NCBI RefSeq assembly: GCF_002198665.1
Contig: NZ_MWLM01000059.1
Span: 1 to 56,125 of the forward strand
Direction of reading: 5' to 3'
From: Novosphingobium sp. B 225
GTDB lineage: Bacteria; Pseudomonadota; Alphaproteobacteria; Sphingomonadales; Sphingomonadaceae
DNA: 56,125 nucleotides
Position 1 is the stretch's first letter, and each line of letters begins with the position of its first letter. Below are positions 1 to 8,883 of this stretch, piece by piece. The translations under genes and the position numbers were made by a program. The notes beneath the pieces are model-generated. The model ran no database searches. It had not been told where the DNA came from and saw only the letters and a list, made by a program, of their open reading frames with translations.

Positions 1-1914
1 GGCGGTGTTAGCGGGGGTGGCTCTTCGTCCAGCAGCACGACCAGTGGCGGCGGATCGTCTGGCGGCAGCGGGCCGATTGGCGGGCTTTATGCAGCTCCGT
101 CCGCGCAATCGCTGTCAGTGGCCGATGTGCAAAAGGTGGTCGCTCAGGCAGCCGCACAAGCCGTGGCCAGCGGCAAGCCAGCGACGATCGCAGTGGTTGA
201 CCGGGTCGGCAATGTCCTCACCCTATTCCGCATGACTGGCGCGCCTGCGCTCGCCAAAATTCCTGACTCGCCAAATGGCTCTTCGCTGGATGTCCAGGGT
301 CTGCAAGTTCCCGCAGTGGCCGCCGCGCTCGCCAAGGCGGTGACCGGGGCCTATCTGTCCAGCAGCGGCAACGCCTTTTCCAGCCGCACGGCCAGCATGA
401 TCGTGCAGCAGCATTTCCCGCCCGCGCCCAGCACGGCCGGGCTGGAAAGCGGGCCGCTCTATGGTGTGCAGTTCAGCCAGCTGCCCTGTTCGGACCTGTC
501 GCAGCGGTTCGGTGCGGTCGGCGCGGCGGCGCTGATCGGGCCGAAGCGCTCACCGCTCGGGCTCGCCGCCGATCCGGGCGGTTTCCCGCTTTACAAGAAC
601 GGCGTGGTCGTTGGCGGGGTGGGGGTACTGGCGGATGGAGGCTATGGCTTCGATCCCAATGTGCTCGATATCGACGATGACGCGGACGAGAAGATTGCGC
701 TGGCCGGAACCGTGGGATTTGAAGCGCCCGAGGCAGTGCGTGCCGAGAAGATTTCCGCCGACGGCACCACTCTGCGCTATTCGGATATCGCCTACACCGC
801 GCTGACCAATGTCAGCGGCGCGACCTGGGCGGCGACCACTCCAGCGCTGGGGGCTCCGGTTGCGTTGACAGGTTACAGCGCGGGCGGGGTCATCGCAGGC
901 ACGACCTATGGGACTGAAGCCTCGGGGATCCGTCCGGTTGCCAGCGGATCGTTCAACTATAGCGACGCCTTCGTCCTCAGCGACGGATCGGGCACGCCGC
1001 GTTATCCGATCCGTTCGGGCACCGATGCGCCTGAAAATTCCGCACCCTTGGCCGCCACCGAAGTCAAAGCCGTATTGGAGCAGGCATTTGCCGTGATGGC
1101 CAATGCCCGTGCCCAGATCCGCCGTCCGCTCGACAGCCGTGCCGAAGTGACGATTTCCGTGGTCGATACGCGCGGGCAGGTGCTGGGGCAGGTCCGTTCG
1201 CCCGATGCGCCGGTGTTCGGGATCGACGTCAGCCTGCAAAAGGCACGCACCGCCGCGTTCTTTTCCAGTGCCTATGCCGCCGATGACCTGCTCGCCGATC
1301 CCAGCGCCGACGTGCGCCACTTCGTGGCCGATGCGCGCAGCTTTCTGGCTGACCCGGCGGCGCTGACCGGCAAGGTTGCCTTTTCCGACCGCGCCAATGG
1401 CAACCTCTCGCGCCCCTATTTCCCCGATGGGCAGGTCGGCACGGTCAACGGGCCGTTCAGCCGCCCGATTGCGCAGTTCAGCCCGTTTTCCACCGGCCTG
1501 CAATCGGCCCTGGTACTGACCAATCTGGGACAGCACCTGGCCTTTGCCACCGGGGCAAACGGCACCGATACGCCGCAGCGGTGCACTTCGATCCGCGATG
1601 CGGTGCCGGGCCAGAACCGCTTGCAGAACGGCATCCAGATCTTCCCTGGATCAGTCCCGATCTATCGCGGCAACCAGCTGGTGGGAGCGATCGGGGTTTC
1701 GGGTGACGGGATCGATCAGGATGACATGATCTCGTTCCTGGGGCTGCACCGCGCCAGTCAGGCGCTGGGCGGGATTGGCAATGCCCCGCTGGCAATCCGG
1801 GCCGACAACCTGACCTTCAGCGTCGCGGGCGGCACGGTTCGGCTGCGTTACGTCAACTGTCCTTTCGCGCCGTTCCTCGGCTCGGCGGACCAGAACGTCT
1901 GTCAGGGGCTGTAA
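1..1914 (+). CDS. Heme-binding protein with two GlcG/HbpS-type domains (5' end missing)
   Basis: The reading frame is open from the first base, so the start and any export signal lie outside the window. The visible 637 residues open with about 35 residues of Gly/Ser-rich linker, which often follows a lipoprotein or secretion signal. A GlcG/HbpS-like (DUF336) domain starts near visible residue 40, with the typical 'TIAVVDRVGNVL' strand. A second copy begins near residue 355 ('TISVVDTRGQVL'). Proteins of this family bind heme or corrinoid-like ligands outside the cytoplasm. The stop overlaps the next start by one base (TAATG), so it is probably translated together with the outer-membrane barrel and the decaheme cytochrome that follow. 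A role in heme handling for that cytochrome is inference. A GTG at 118 could serve as a start, but the open frame and linker upstream argue against it. Confidence 0.72.
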   Translation, partial: GGVSGGGSSSSSTTSGGGSSGGSGPIGGLYAAPSAQSLSVADVQKVVAQAAAQAVASGKPATIAVVDRVGNVLTLFRMTGAPALAKIPDSPNGSSLDVQGLQVPAVAAALAKAVTGAYLSSSGNAFSSRTASMIVQQHFPPAPSTAGLESGPLYGVQFSQLPCSDLSQRFGAVGAAALIGPKRSPLGLAADPGGFPLYKNGVVVGGVGVLADGGYGFDPNVLDIDDDADEKIALAGTVGFEAPEAVRAEKISADGTTLRYSDIAYTALTNVSGATWAATTPALGAPVALTGYSAGGVIAGTTYGTEASGIRPVASGSFNYSDAFVLSDGSGTPRYPIRSGTDAPENSAPLAATEVKAVLEQAFAVMANARAQIRRPLDSRAEVTISVVDTRGQVLGQVRSPDAPVFGIDVSLQKARTAAFFSSAYAADDLLADPSADVRHFVADARSFLADPAALTGKVAFSDRANGNLSRPYFPDGQVGTVNGPFSRPIAQFSPFSTGLQSALVLTNLGQHLAFATGANGTDTPQRCTSIRDAVPGQNRLQNGIQIFPGSVPIYRGNQLVGAIGVSGDGIDQDDMISFLGLHRASQALGGIGNAPLAIRADNLTFSVAGGTVRLRYVNCPFAPFLGSADQNVCQGL

Positions 1915-3782
1915 TGGCGTTGGCTCCGCTCTTGCTGCCTTTGCTGCTGGCGCAGGCCGCCGCGCCGCCGACGACGGTTGATCCCGAGGACCTGAGCGTT
2001 CCCGATCCCGAAACTGGCAAGATCGAAGGTCGCCGCCGTCCCGGTTACCAGACGGACCTGCCGGACGCGGTGCGTCAGGACAATCCCGGTGCGGTTCGCG
2101 CTCCCCCGCCAGAAGCGTTCCCGACCGACCAGATTCCCGTGCCGGACCGCTGGCGGATCATGACCAGCCTGTGCCCGGCCAAGGGCGGCGATCAATCGAT
2201 CTTCGCCGTGTTTGGGGCGATGCGCGAAGTGTGCCACTCGCCGCTCGATCCCTATCACCAGAACACGCTGAAGGGTGACCGGCCGCTGCGCGAAGGGCAT
2301 CGCCCGGGGTTCCTCAAAGGGGAAGACTGGTTCCTCTCGCTCAACCTCACCAGCGATACGGTGATCGAGCCGCGCAGTTTTCCGATCCCCGTGGGGGTGC
2401 AGACCACTGAGCGAACCAACAGTGTCGATGTGTTCGGCAAGAATTCCAGCCTGGTGCTTTCGCAAACCTTCATCGCTGGTGCGGCGCTGATCAAGGGCAG
2501 CACCACGTTCAAGCCGCCCGAAATCGAATACCGGCTGACTCTGGCCTTCAACACGAACTATGTCGATGTGCCCGAAAAGCGGGTGCTGTCGGTCCTGCCC
2601 AGCAAGCCCAGTCGCCGGTTCGATCAGTTCGTGGGGGTCCAGGAAGCCTTCATCGACTATCACCTGCGCAACACGTCGGATCGGTACGATTTCGATTCGG
2701 TGCGGGTTGGGATCCAGCCGTTTCAGGCCGATTTCCGCGGCTTCCTGTTCAATGATGACCAGCTGGGCGTGCGCCTGTTCGGCAACCGCGACAACAACCG
2801 GTTCCAATACAACCTTGCGGCCTTCTGGCGGCTGGAAAAGGACACCAACAGCGGGCTCAATTCAGTGGTCCACAGCCCGCGCAAGGATTTCGTGCTGCTG
2901 GCGAACCTCTATCGTCAGGATTTCGTGATCCCCGGGCTGACCAGCCAGGTGACGGTGGTGTACAATCGCAACCGCGAACGCGGCGGGATTGAGGTGGATA
3001 CCAACGGGTTCCCGGTGCGTCCGGCCTTGCTGGGGGACCTGCGTGGGCGCAATTACGATGTGGTCTATCTGGGCTACAACGCTGATGGCCGGATCGGCCG
3101 GATCAACCTGACCGCGTCGACCTATGCCGCGCTGGGCCATGTCAGCAACAATTTCATGACCAGTCGCCCGGCCAAGATCCGCGCCGGGTTCGCAGCGGCA
3201 GAACTGAGCTATGACCGCAGCTGGATGCGCTTTCGCCTGTCCGGGCTCTATGCCAGCGGGGACAAGCATCCTTATGACAACACGCAGACCGGGTTCGATG
3301 CGATCAGCGAGAACCCCGTGTTCGCCGGGGCCGATACCAGTTACTGGATCCGCCAGACCATCCCCTTTGCCGGCGGCGGACGGGCGATTTCGGTCAACGG
3401 GCGCAACGGGATTCTGAATTCGCTGCGCAGTTCGAAAGAGCAGGGTCAGTCGAACTTCAACAACCCCGGCACCGTCCTGGCGGGAGTGGGAGCGGATTTT
3501 GACCTGACGCCGGAGCTGCGCGTGTCCGGGAATGCCAACCATTTGTGGTTTGACAGCACGGCGATGATCCAGGCGCTGCGAAACGAAGGGTCGATCCCCA
3601 AATCGATCGGCTGGGACCTGTCGGCCAGCTCGATCTGGCGGCCCAAGGCGACGCAGAACCTGATCTTCCGGCTCTCTGCCGCAGCCCTGCTGCCGGGGGC
3701 AGGGTTCAAGGATTTGTTTGCCGATTACGGCCGGCATAAAGCCTTTTATTCGGTCCTGGCCAACGCGGTGGTGAATTTCTGA
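1914..3782 (+). CDS. Predicted outer-membrane beta-barrel protein, partner of decaheme cytochrome
   Basis: A 622-residue protein with a short hydrophobic N-terminal signal (residues 1-18, ending in an Ala-rich cleavage region), then a Pro-rich stretch. From about residue 130 it consists of alternating polar/hydrophobic strands with frequent Tyr, Asn and Arg, and it ends in phenylalanine ('NAVVNF'), the usual C-terminal signature of outer-membrane barrels. No named family was recognised. It sits between the heme-binding protein and the ten-heme cytochrome with one-base overlaps on both sides, an arrangement like porin-cytochrome conduits (MtrB/PioB style), although no sequence similarity to MtrB or PioB could be confirmed by eye. 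Function as an electron-conduit sheath is inference; a substrate porin is the alternative. Confidence 0.6.
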   Translation: MALAPLLLPLLLAQAAAPPTTVDPEDLSVPDPETGKIEGRRRPGYQTDLPDAVRQDNPGAVRAPPPEAFPTDQIPVPDRWRIMTSLCPAKGGDQSIFAVFGAMREVCHSPLDPYHQNTLKGDRPLREGHRPGFLKGEDWFLSLNLTSDTVIEPRSFPIPVGVQTTERTNSVDVFGKNSSLVLSQTFIAGAALIKGSTTFKPPEIEYRLTLAFNTNYVDVPEKRVLSVLPSKPSRRFDQFVGVQEAFIDYHLRNTSDRYDFDSVRVGIQPFQADFRGFLFNDDQLGVRLFGNRDNNRFQYNLAAFWRLEKDTNSGLNSVVHSPRKDFVLLANLYRQDFVIPGLTSQVTVVYNRNRERGGIEVDTNGFPVRPALLGDLRGRNYDVVYLGYNADGRIGRINLTASTYAALGHVSNNFMTSRPAKIRAGFAAAELSYDRSWMRFRLSGLYASGDKHPYDNTQTGFDAISENPVFAGADTSYWIRQTIPFAGGGRAISVNGRNGILNSLRSSKEQGQSNFNNPGTVLAGVGADFDLTPELRVSGNANHLWFDSTAMIQALRNEGSIPKSIGWDLSASSIWRPKATQNLIFRLSAAALLPGAGFKDLFADYGRHKAFYSVLANAVVNF

Positions 3783-6700
3783 TGCGGATGTCCCGAATTC
3801 TGGCCCTGGTGGCGCTGTTGCTGGTGGCTCTGGCCCTGCCGGGCACGCGCGGCGATGCGAGCGAGGGGGAAAAGCCGGTTGCGCGGATCTATCCCAAATA
3901 CCCCGCCGCGCCGGACAAGCAGACCGAAGCCGAAGCCGAGGCCAAGAGCGCGGGCTGCGTATCATGCCACACCCGCAGCGATGCGGCGACCATGCACACC
4001 ACCCCGGCGGTTCGGCTGGGCTGCACCGATTGCCACGGCGGCGATGCCACCGTGCGCGGCAATCCGGGGCTGGGATACCAGAATGCTGAAAACGTTGCCG
4101 CGCGGGACAAGGCGCACGTGCTGCCGCGCTATCCCGAAGGCTGGCACTTTCCATCCTCTGCGAACCCCAAGCAAAGTTTCACCCTGCTCAACCGCGAGGC
4201 GCCGGAATTCATCCGCTTCGTCAATCCCGGCGATTACCGCGTGGCGCGCGATGCCTGCGGGGCTTGCCACATGCCGCAGATCGAGGCCGCCGAACGCTCG
4301 CTGATGGCCACCGGGGCGATGCTGTGGGGCGGGGCGGGTTACAACAACGGGATCGTCCCGTTTAAAAGCTACATCTTTGGCGAGGCCTATACCCGGGACG
4401 GTAAACCCGCGAAGATCCTTTCCCCCGGCAACCCGCCGGGCAAGGTGACCGATCGCCAGGCCAAGCGCGGCGCGCTGGCCGCGCTCTATCCGCTGCCGCA
4501 CTGGTCAGCCGTCCCGCCGGGCGACGTGTTCCGCGTGTTCGAACGCGGCGGGCGCAATATCGGCACCCAGTTTGCCGAAGTTGGCCTGCCCAATCCCAGC
4601 GGCCAGATCCAGAAGCTGGAGGAGCCGGGCCGGCCCGACCTCAAGCAATCGAACCGCGGCCCCGGCACCGGCCTGCGCGTGGCGATTCCGGTGCTGAACA
4701 TCCACAAGACCCGGCTCAACGATCCGTTCATGTGGTTCATGGGCACCAATGACCAGCCGGGTGACTATCGCAGTTCAGGTTGCACCGGCTGCCACGTGGT
4801 CTATGCCAACGATCGCGAACCGCGCCACAGTCTGACTTATGCGCAGTATGGACGCGACGGGCAGTCGATCACGGTTGATCCCACGATCGCTGAAAAGACC
4901 GAACATGGCCACGGCGCGCTGCGCGGGGCGACCAGTGACAAGGAATTCGGCCACCCGTTGCAACACGTCTTCACCCGCGCGATCCCTACCGCGCAGTGCA
5001 TGAATTGCCACATGCACCAGCCCAATGTGTTCGTGAACAGCTACCTTGGCTACACCATGTGGGACTATGAATCCGATGCCCCGCGGATGTGGCCTGAAAA
5101 GCAGAAGTACCCCACCGCAGCCGAAGTGCGCGAAACCAACGAGCGCAACCCCGAAGGCGCCGCGCCGCGCGGCAACTGGGGCGATGTCAATGAACTGCGC
5201 AATGTCTATGACCTCAACGCCGACAACAAGGATACGCAATTTGCCGATTATCACGGCCATGGCTGGAACTTCCGCGCGATCCTGAAGCGAGACCGCGAGG
5301 GCAACCTGCTTGACGCCGATGGCAAGGTTGTCTCGCCAGACGATCCCGAAAAGTTTCGCAAGCAGGGTGAGGGCAAGTTCGTCGATGTCGGGACCAATCC
5401 CGGCAAGAGCGTGCACATGATGGACATCCACGCCGAGAAAGGCCTGCAATGCGCCGATTGCCACTTTTCCCAGGATAGCCACGGCAACGGGCTGATCTAT
5501 GGCGAGGTGGCCAATGCGGTGGAGATCGGGTGCAAGGACTGCCACGGCACCGCCGATGCCTATCCCAACCTGCTCACTTCGGGACCGGCTGCGCCGCCCA
5601 AGGGCACCAACCTGGCGCTGCTGCGCAATCCGGATGGGCAGCGACGGTTTGAATGGCGCGATGATGGCAACGGCCACCGGGTCCTGATCCAGCGCTCGAT
5701 CATCGATCCCAAGCTGGAATGGCAGGTCAGCCTGGTCAAGAACGCGATCGATCCGACCTGGCCCTATTTCAATGCCAAGGCCGCACGGGCCAAGCTGGTC
5801 AGCAAGGCCGGCGCAGACACCGGCACCTTTGGCTTTGGCCCCGGCGTGGCCAAAGGTGACCGCGCGCATGACGATGAAAAGATGGCCTGCTTTACCTGCC
5901 ACCTCAGCTGGACCACCAGCTGCGGTGGGTGCCATTTGCCGATCGAGGCCAACTGGAAAAGCTCGATGCACCATTACGAGGGTGAGGAGACGCGCAATTT
6001 CGCGACCTACAACCCGCAGGTCGCACGCGACGAGATGTTCCAGCTGGGCAAGCATATGACCACCAAGGGCAATGCGACTGCACCGGTCCGCTCCAGTTCG
6101 GCGTTGGTGCTGTCATCGACCAACGTCAACCGGGAACGGATCTATATCCAGCAGCCGCCGATCAGTTCGGTCGGTTTTTCCAGCCAGGCCTTTGCGCCGC
6201 ACTTCCCGCATACGGTGCGCAAGACCGAGACCAAGACCTGCACTGATTGCCACCTGTCAAAGGCGGAAGACAACAATGCGATCATGGCGCAATTGCTGCT
6301 GCTCGGCACCAACTACGTCAACTTCGCCGGGCTCAATGCATGGACCGGCCTTGAAGGCGGGATCGAGGCGGTGCGGGTGACGGAATGGAACGAGCCGCAG
6401 GCGGTGATCGGTTCGTACCTGCACAAATATGCCTATCCTGATTACTACAAGCTCCACGTCGACCAGAACCAGCGCGAGCTGAAGAACTGGACCCGCGGCA
6501 AGATGCTCGACAAGCACCTGTCGGGCGAAACCGATGCGGTGGAGGAATTCCGCAACGTGGTGCAGGGCACCGGCGGACGGGTCGGTTGCCTGCAAATGCG
6601 CGGCGAATACATGTTCGTAGCCGAAGGGAAGGGCGGCTTTCGCGTTTATGACATCGCTTCCGTCGCCAACAAGGGGTTCTCGGACGCGGTAACCTCGGCG

Positions 6701-7753
6701 CCGTTTTCAAAGCTGGGGCAGAACCTGCACATCGCCTCGCCGAACGCGACCTGTATGGCAATTGCGACCAATCAGGCGATTGCCCCGACCCGCAACACCA
6801 AGCCGATGCGCGACATGAACCAGGAGCAGGCCTTCTTGCCGATCTACAGCTATGCGGTGATCACCGACAGCGTCGAAGGGCTGATCCTGACCAATGTCGA
6901 TACTCTGGCCGATGGCGAATTCCGCAACAACAAGCTGCGCCGTGCGGTTACCTGGAACCCGGACGGGGTGCTGAACGGTGCGCGGCACGTCACCCTGGCG
7001 GGTGAAGTGGCCTATATCACGGCGGACCAGGGCTTGGTGGTGGTCGATCTGCATGATCCGCTGAAGCCGGAGCTTGCGGCAGTGCGCCCGCTGACCGACG
7101 CGCGGGCCAGCGCGGTGCAGTTCCGCTATCTGTGGGTGACTGATGCCGAAGGCGTGAAGCTGTTCGACGTTACCAAGCTGCGCGATCCGGTCGCCGTGCC
7201 CGAAGCGACCGTGCCGCTAGCCAATGCGCGCAAGCTCTACATCGCGCGGACCTATGCCTATGTCGCGGCCAAGGGGGACGGGCTGGTGATCCTCAACGTG
7301 ACCAAGCCCAGATCGCCCACGGTCTATATGAAAGTCACGCTGGATGGGCAGCTTGACGATGCCGAGGACGTTATCGTTGCTTCGACCAATGCTTCGGCCT
7401 TTGCCTATGTCGCCGATGGCCGCAATGGGATGAAGGTGTTGCAACTGACCGCACCTGACACGCAGCCCAATTTCTACGGCTTCTCGCCCGCGCCCAAGCC
7501 GCAGCTGATCGCCTGGGTGCGCACCCCCAGCCCGGCGCTGGCCATGTCGAAGGCACTCGATCGCGACCGGGCGGTGGATGAAACCGGCGGACAGATCGCG
7601 GTGTTTGGCCGGCTTGGATCACGTCCATTCAACCGGACGGAGATGGAACAGCTGTTCCTCAACCGCAAAGGTGTGCCCTTCAAGGTCGATGACGAGGCGG
7701 ACATGCGCTTCTGGGTGCCGATGAAGCGGCCCGAGGGGGAGGCGGCCAATTGA
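3782..7753 (+). CDS. Exported decaheme c-type cytochrome fused to LVIVD-type beta-propeller
   Basis: 1323 residues. A signal peptide spans about residues 1-25. Ten CXXCH heme-c motifs are visible: CVSCH (59), CTDCH (81), CGACH (159), CTGCH (334), then CMNCH, CADCH, CKDCH, CFTCH, CGGCH and a last CTDCH near 819. From about residue 935 to 1240 the heme motifs stop and a repeat region takes over with units such as 'MFVAEGKGGFRVYDI', 'AYITADQGLVVVDLHDP' and 'AYVAAKGDGLVILNVTKP', typical of LVIVD beta-propeller repeats. Its start overlaps the upstream stop (TGATG). The heme count fits a periplasmic or surface electron carrier, and the propeller may be a docking or substrate domain. The electron acceptor or donor is not evident. 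No membrane segment follows the signal, so the protein is soluble in the periplasm or passed to the outer membrane. Confidence 0.85.
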   Translation: MRMSRILALVALLLVALALPGTRGDASEGEKPVARIYPKYPAAPDKQTEAEAEAKSAGCVSCHTRSDAATMHTTPAVRLGCTDCHGGDATVRGNPGLGYQNAENVAARDKAHVLPRYPEGWHFPSSANPKQSFTLLNREAPEFIRFVNPGDYRVARDACGACHMPQIEAAERSLMATGAMLWGGAGYNNGIVPFKSYIFGEAYTRDGKPAKILSPGNPPGKVTDRQAKRGALAALYPLPHWSAVPPGDVFRVFERGGRNIGTQFAEVGLPNPSGQIQKLEEPGRPDLKQSNRGPGTGLRVAIPVLNIHKTRLNDPFMWFMGTNDQPGDYRSSGCTGCHVVYANDREPRHSLTYAQYGRDGQSITVDPTIAEKTEHGHGALRGATSDKEFGHPLQHVFTRAIPTAQCMNCHMHQPNVFVNSYLGYTMWDYESDAPRMWPEKQKYPTAAEVRETNERNPEGAAPRGNWGDVNELRNVYDLNADNKDTQFADYHGHGWNFRAILKRDREGNLLDADGKVVSPDDPEKFRKQGEGKFVDVGTNPGKSVHMMDIHAEKGLQCADCHFSQDSHGNGLIYGEVANAVEIGCKDCHGTADAYPNLLTSGPAAPPKGTNLALLRNPDGQRRFEWRDDGNGHRVLIQRSIIDPKLEWQVSLVKNAIDPTWPYFNAKAARAKLVSKAGADTGTFGFGPGVAKGDRAHDDEKMACFTCHLSWTTSCGGCHLPIEANWKSSMHHYEGEETRNFATYNPQVARDEMFQLGKHMTTKGNATAPVRSSSALVLSSTNVNRERIYIQQPPISSVGFSSQAFAPHFPHTVRKTETKTCTDCHLSKAEDNNAIMAQLLLLGTNYVNFAGLNAWTGLEGGIEAVRVTEWNEPQAVIGSYLHKYAYPDYYKLHVDQNQRELKNWTRGKMLDKHLSGETDAVEEFRNVVQGTGGRVGCLQMRGEYMFVAEGKGGFRVYDIASVANKGFSDAVTSAPFSKLGQNLHIASPNATCMAIATNQAIAPTRNTKPMRDMNQEQAFLPIYSYAVITDSVEGLILTNVDTLADGEFRNNKLRRAVTWNPDGVLNGARHVTLAGEVAYITADQGLVVVDLHDPLKPELAAVRPLTDARASAVQFRYLWVTDAEGVKLFDVTKLRDPVAVPEATVPLANARKLYIARTYAYVAAKGDGLVILNVTKPRSPTVYMKVTLDGQLDDAEDVIVASTNASAFAYVADGRNGMKVLQLTAPDTQPNFYGFSPAPKPQLIAWVRTPSPALAMSKALDRDRAVDETGGQIAVFGRLGSRPFNRTEMEQLFLNRKGVPFKVDDEADMRFWVPMKRPEGEAAN

Positions 7754-7863
7754 GCCAAGCCCGGTTGGGAACCATTCAGTTCAAGGTCAGCGAAACAACT
7801 TTCCTACATCGCTGCGATCTGGGATGATTGGTGTGTTTCATGACGCAGTAATGCGAGGTTTCT

Positions 7864-7949
7864 TGACGAAGGTCACAAAGGTCACACGTTCATCAAACAG
7901 CGTTTTCGCGTGACCTTTGTGACCTTTGTGACCTTTGTGACCTTCGTCA
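7864..7949. repeat. Perfect 22-bp inverted repeat with tandem GTGACCTTT units between convergent genes
   Basis: Bases 7864-7885 are the exact reverse complement of 7928-7949, separated by 42 bases. The right arm is extended by tandem nonamers (GTGACCTTT) from about 7910, so four units lie in a row, the last as GTGACCTTC. The element sits in the 232-base gap between the 3' ends of the decaheme cytochrome gene (+) and the phosphodiesterase gene (-). Such a long stem could act as a two-way terminator or transcript stabiliser, but there is no clear T run on either side. It is too short and lacks unique spacers to be a CRISPR array. No gene was seen in the rest of 7754-7985. Confidence 0.85.
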
Positions 7950-7985
7950 CTTTTCCGCGTGATGCGGGGGCATGCCGCCCCCGTT

Positions 7986-8843
7986 TCAACGCTCCCCCAT
8001 GATCCCCCGGATCATCGGTTGCAGCCGCGCGTCATAGTGGGCCAGGGGGGTCAGGCTGCCGACGCTTTCGAAGTGGCTGACCAGCCCGCCATTGTGCCAG
8101 CGGTGCAGGGCATAGGCGGGCAATTCGTCGGTAATCAGCTCGCGCTGATCCGCGTGCTCGGGATCGACGGGTGAGAAGTTCAGCGCGGTGCGGGGGGCGA
8201 CCGAGGGGCAGATCGTTACTGGCACGCCCTGAAAGCTCGCCGCGATGGTGCGGTGGACATGACCGGCCAGGATTCCGATCACTTGCCCGTGGCCCCGGAT
8301 CGATGCACCGAACCGCTGGATCCATTGGGCATCGGCAGGCGGGTCCATCCAGTCGATCCCGCTGATGACCGGCGGGTGGTGCATCACGATCACCGTCGGG
8401 CGATCGGGAGCGCTACTCAGTTGGTCGGAGAGCCACGCGGCGCGCGCCTCGCAGAATGCCCCGCCGTGACGGCCCGGCTCGGCAGTGTCGAGGATAACCA
8501 GCCGGAGCCCGCCGAGATCGCGCGTGCCCTGAACGAAGCCATCTGCGCTGGGAGTACCCGGGAAAGCGCGCAGCAAGGTCTCGCGCCCCAGCGCGTGTTC
8601 GACATCGTGATTGCCCACCATCGCATTGACCGGAAACGGACAGGCGCGGGTCTGTTCTGCCAGCCAGGCGAAGCTTTCATCGTCACCAAATTCGGTCAGA
8701 TCACCGGTCAGCAGCAGCAGGTCCGGGCGGTTGGGGCCGCGGTTCAACCGGTCCAGCACCGCGCGCAGGCGCACGCGATTGGCCTCGTCCGGGTTTCCCC
8801 GGTCAAACCCGATATGAATGTCTGTCGCTTGGGCGATCAGCAC
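7986..8843 (-). CDS. Metallophosphoesterase, class III cyclic-nucleotide phosphodiesterase-like (CpdA/Icc family)
   Basis: 285 residues from a GTG at 8843, chosen because GGAG lies eight bases upstream and the family starts directly with the first metal motif; an upstream in-frame start at 8945 would overlap the preceding gene by 62 bases. The full calcineurin-like metal set is present: D8/H10 (ATDIH), D48 (GDLTE), N78-H79-D80 (GNHD), H155-H156 (HHPP) and H195/H197 (AGHVHR). This order matches class III phosphodiesterases such as CpdA and GpdQ. It is the last gene of an operon whose first gene carries two cyclic-nucleotide-binding domains, so hydrolysis of cAMP or a related nucleotide is a reasonable guess. 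The family also includes glycerophosphodiesterases, so the substrate is unproven. Confidence 0.78.
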   Translation of the reverse strand: MLIAQATDIHIGFDRGNPDEANRVRLRAVLDRLNRGPNRPDLLLLTGDLTEFGDDESFAWLAEQTRACPFPVNAMVGNHDVEHALGRETLLRAFPGTPSADGFVQGTRDLGGLRLVILDTAEPGRHGGAFCEARAAWLSDQLSSAPDRPTVIVMHHPPVISGIDWMDPPADAQWIQRFGASIRGHGQVIGILAGHVHRTIAASFQGVPVTICPSVAPRTALNFSPVDPEHADQRELITDELPAYALHRWHNGGLVSHFESVGSLTPLAHYDARLQPMIRGIMGER

Positions 8844-8883
8844 ATCGTCTGCTCCAACTGCCGCTCTGATCGGCGGTGCGGGG

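Noticed and set aside
550..1536. Antisense open frame of 328 codons inside the heme-binding protein gene
   Set aside because: Reverse-strand shadow of a GC-rich coding region; no family resemblance or ribosome site.
7864..7949. CRISPR-like array
   Set aside because: The repeat unit is nine bases with no spacers and forms an inverted repeat, so it is not a CRISPR.
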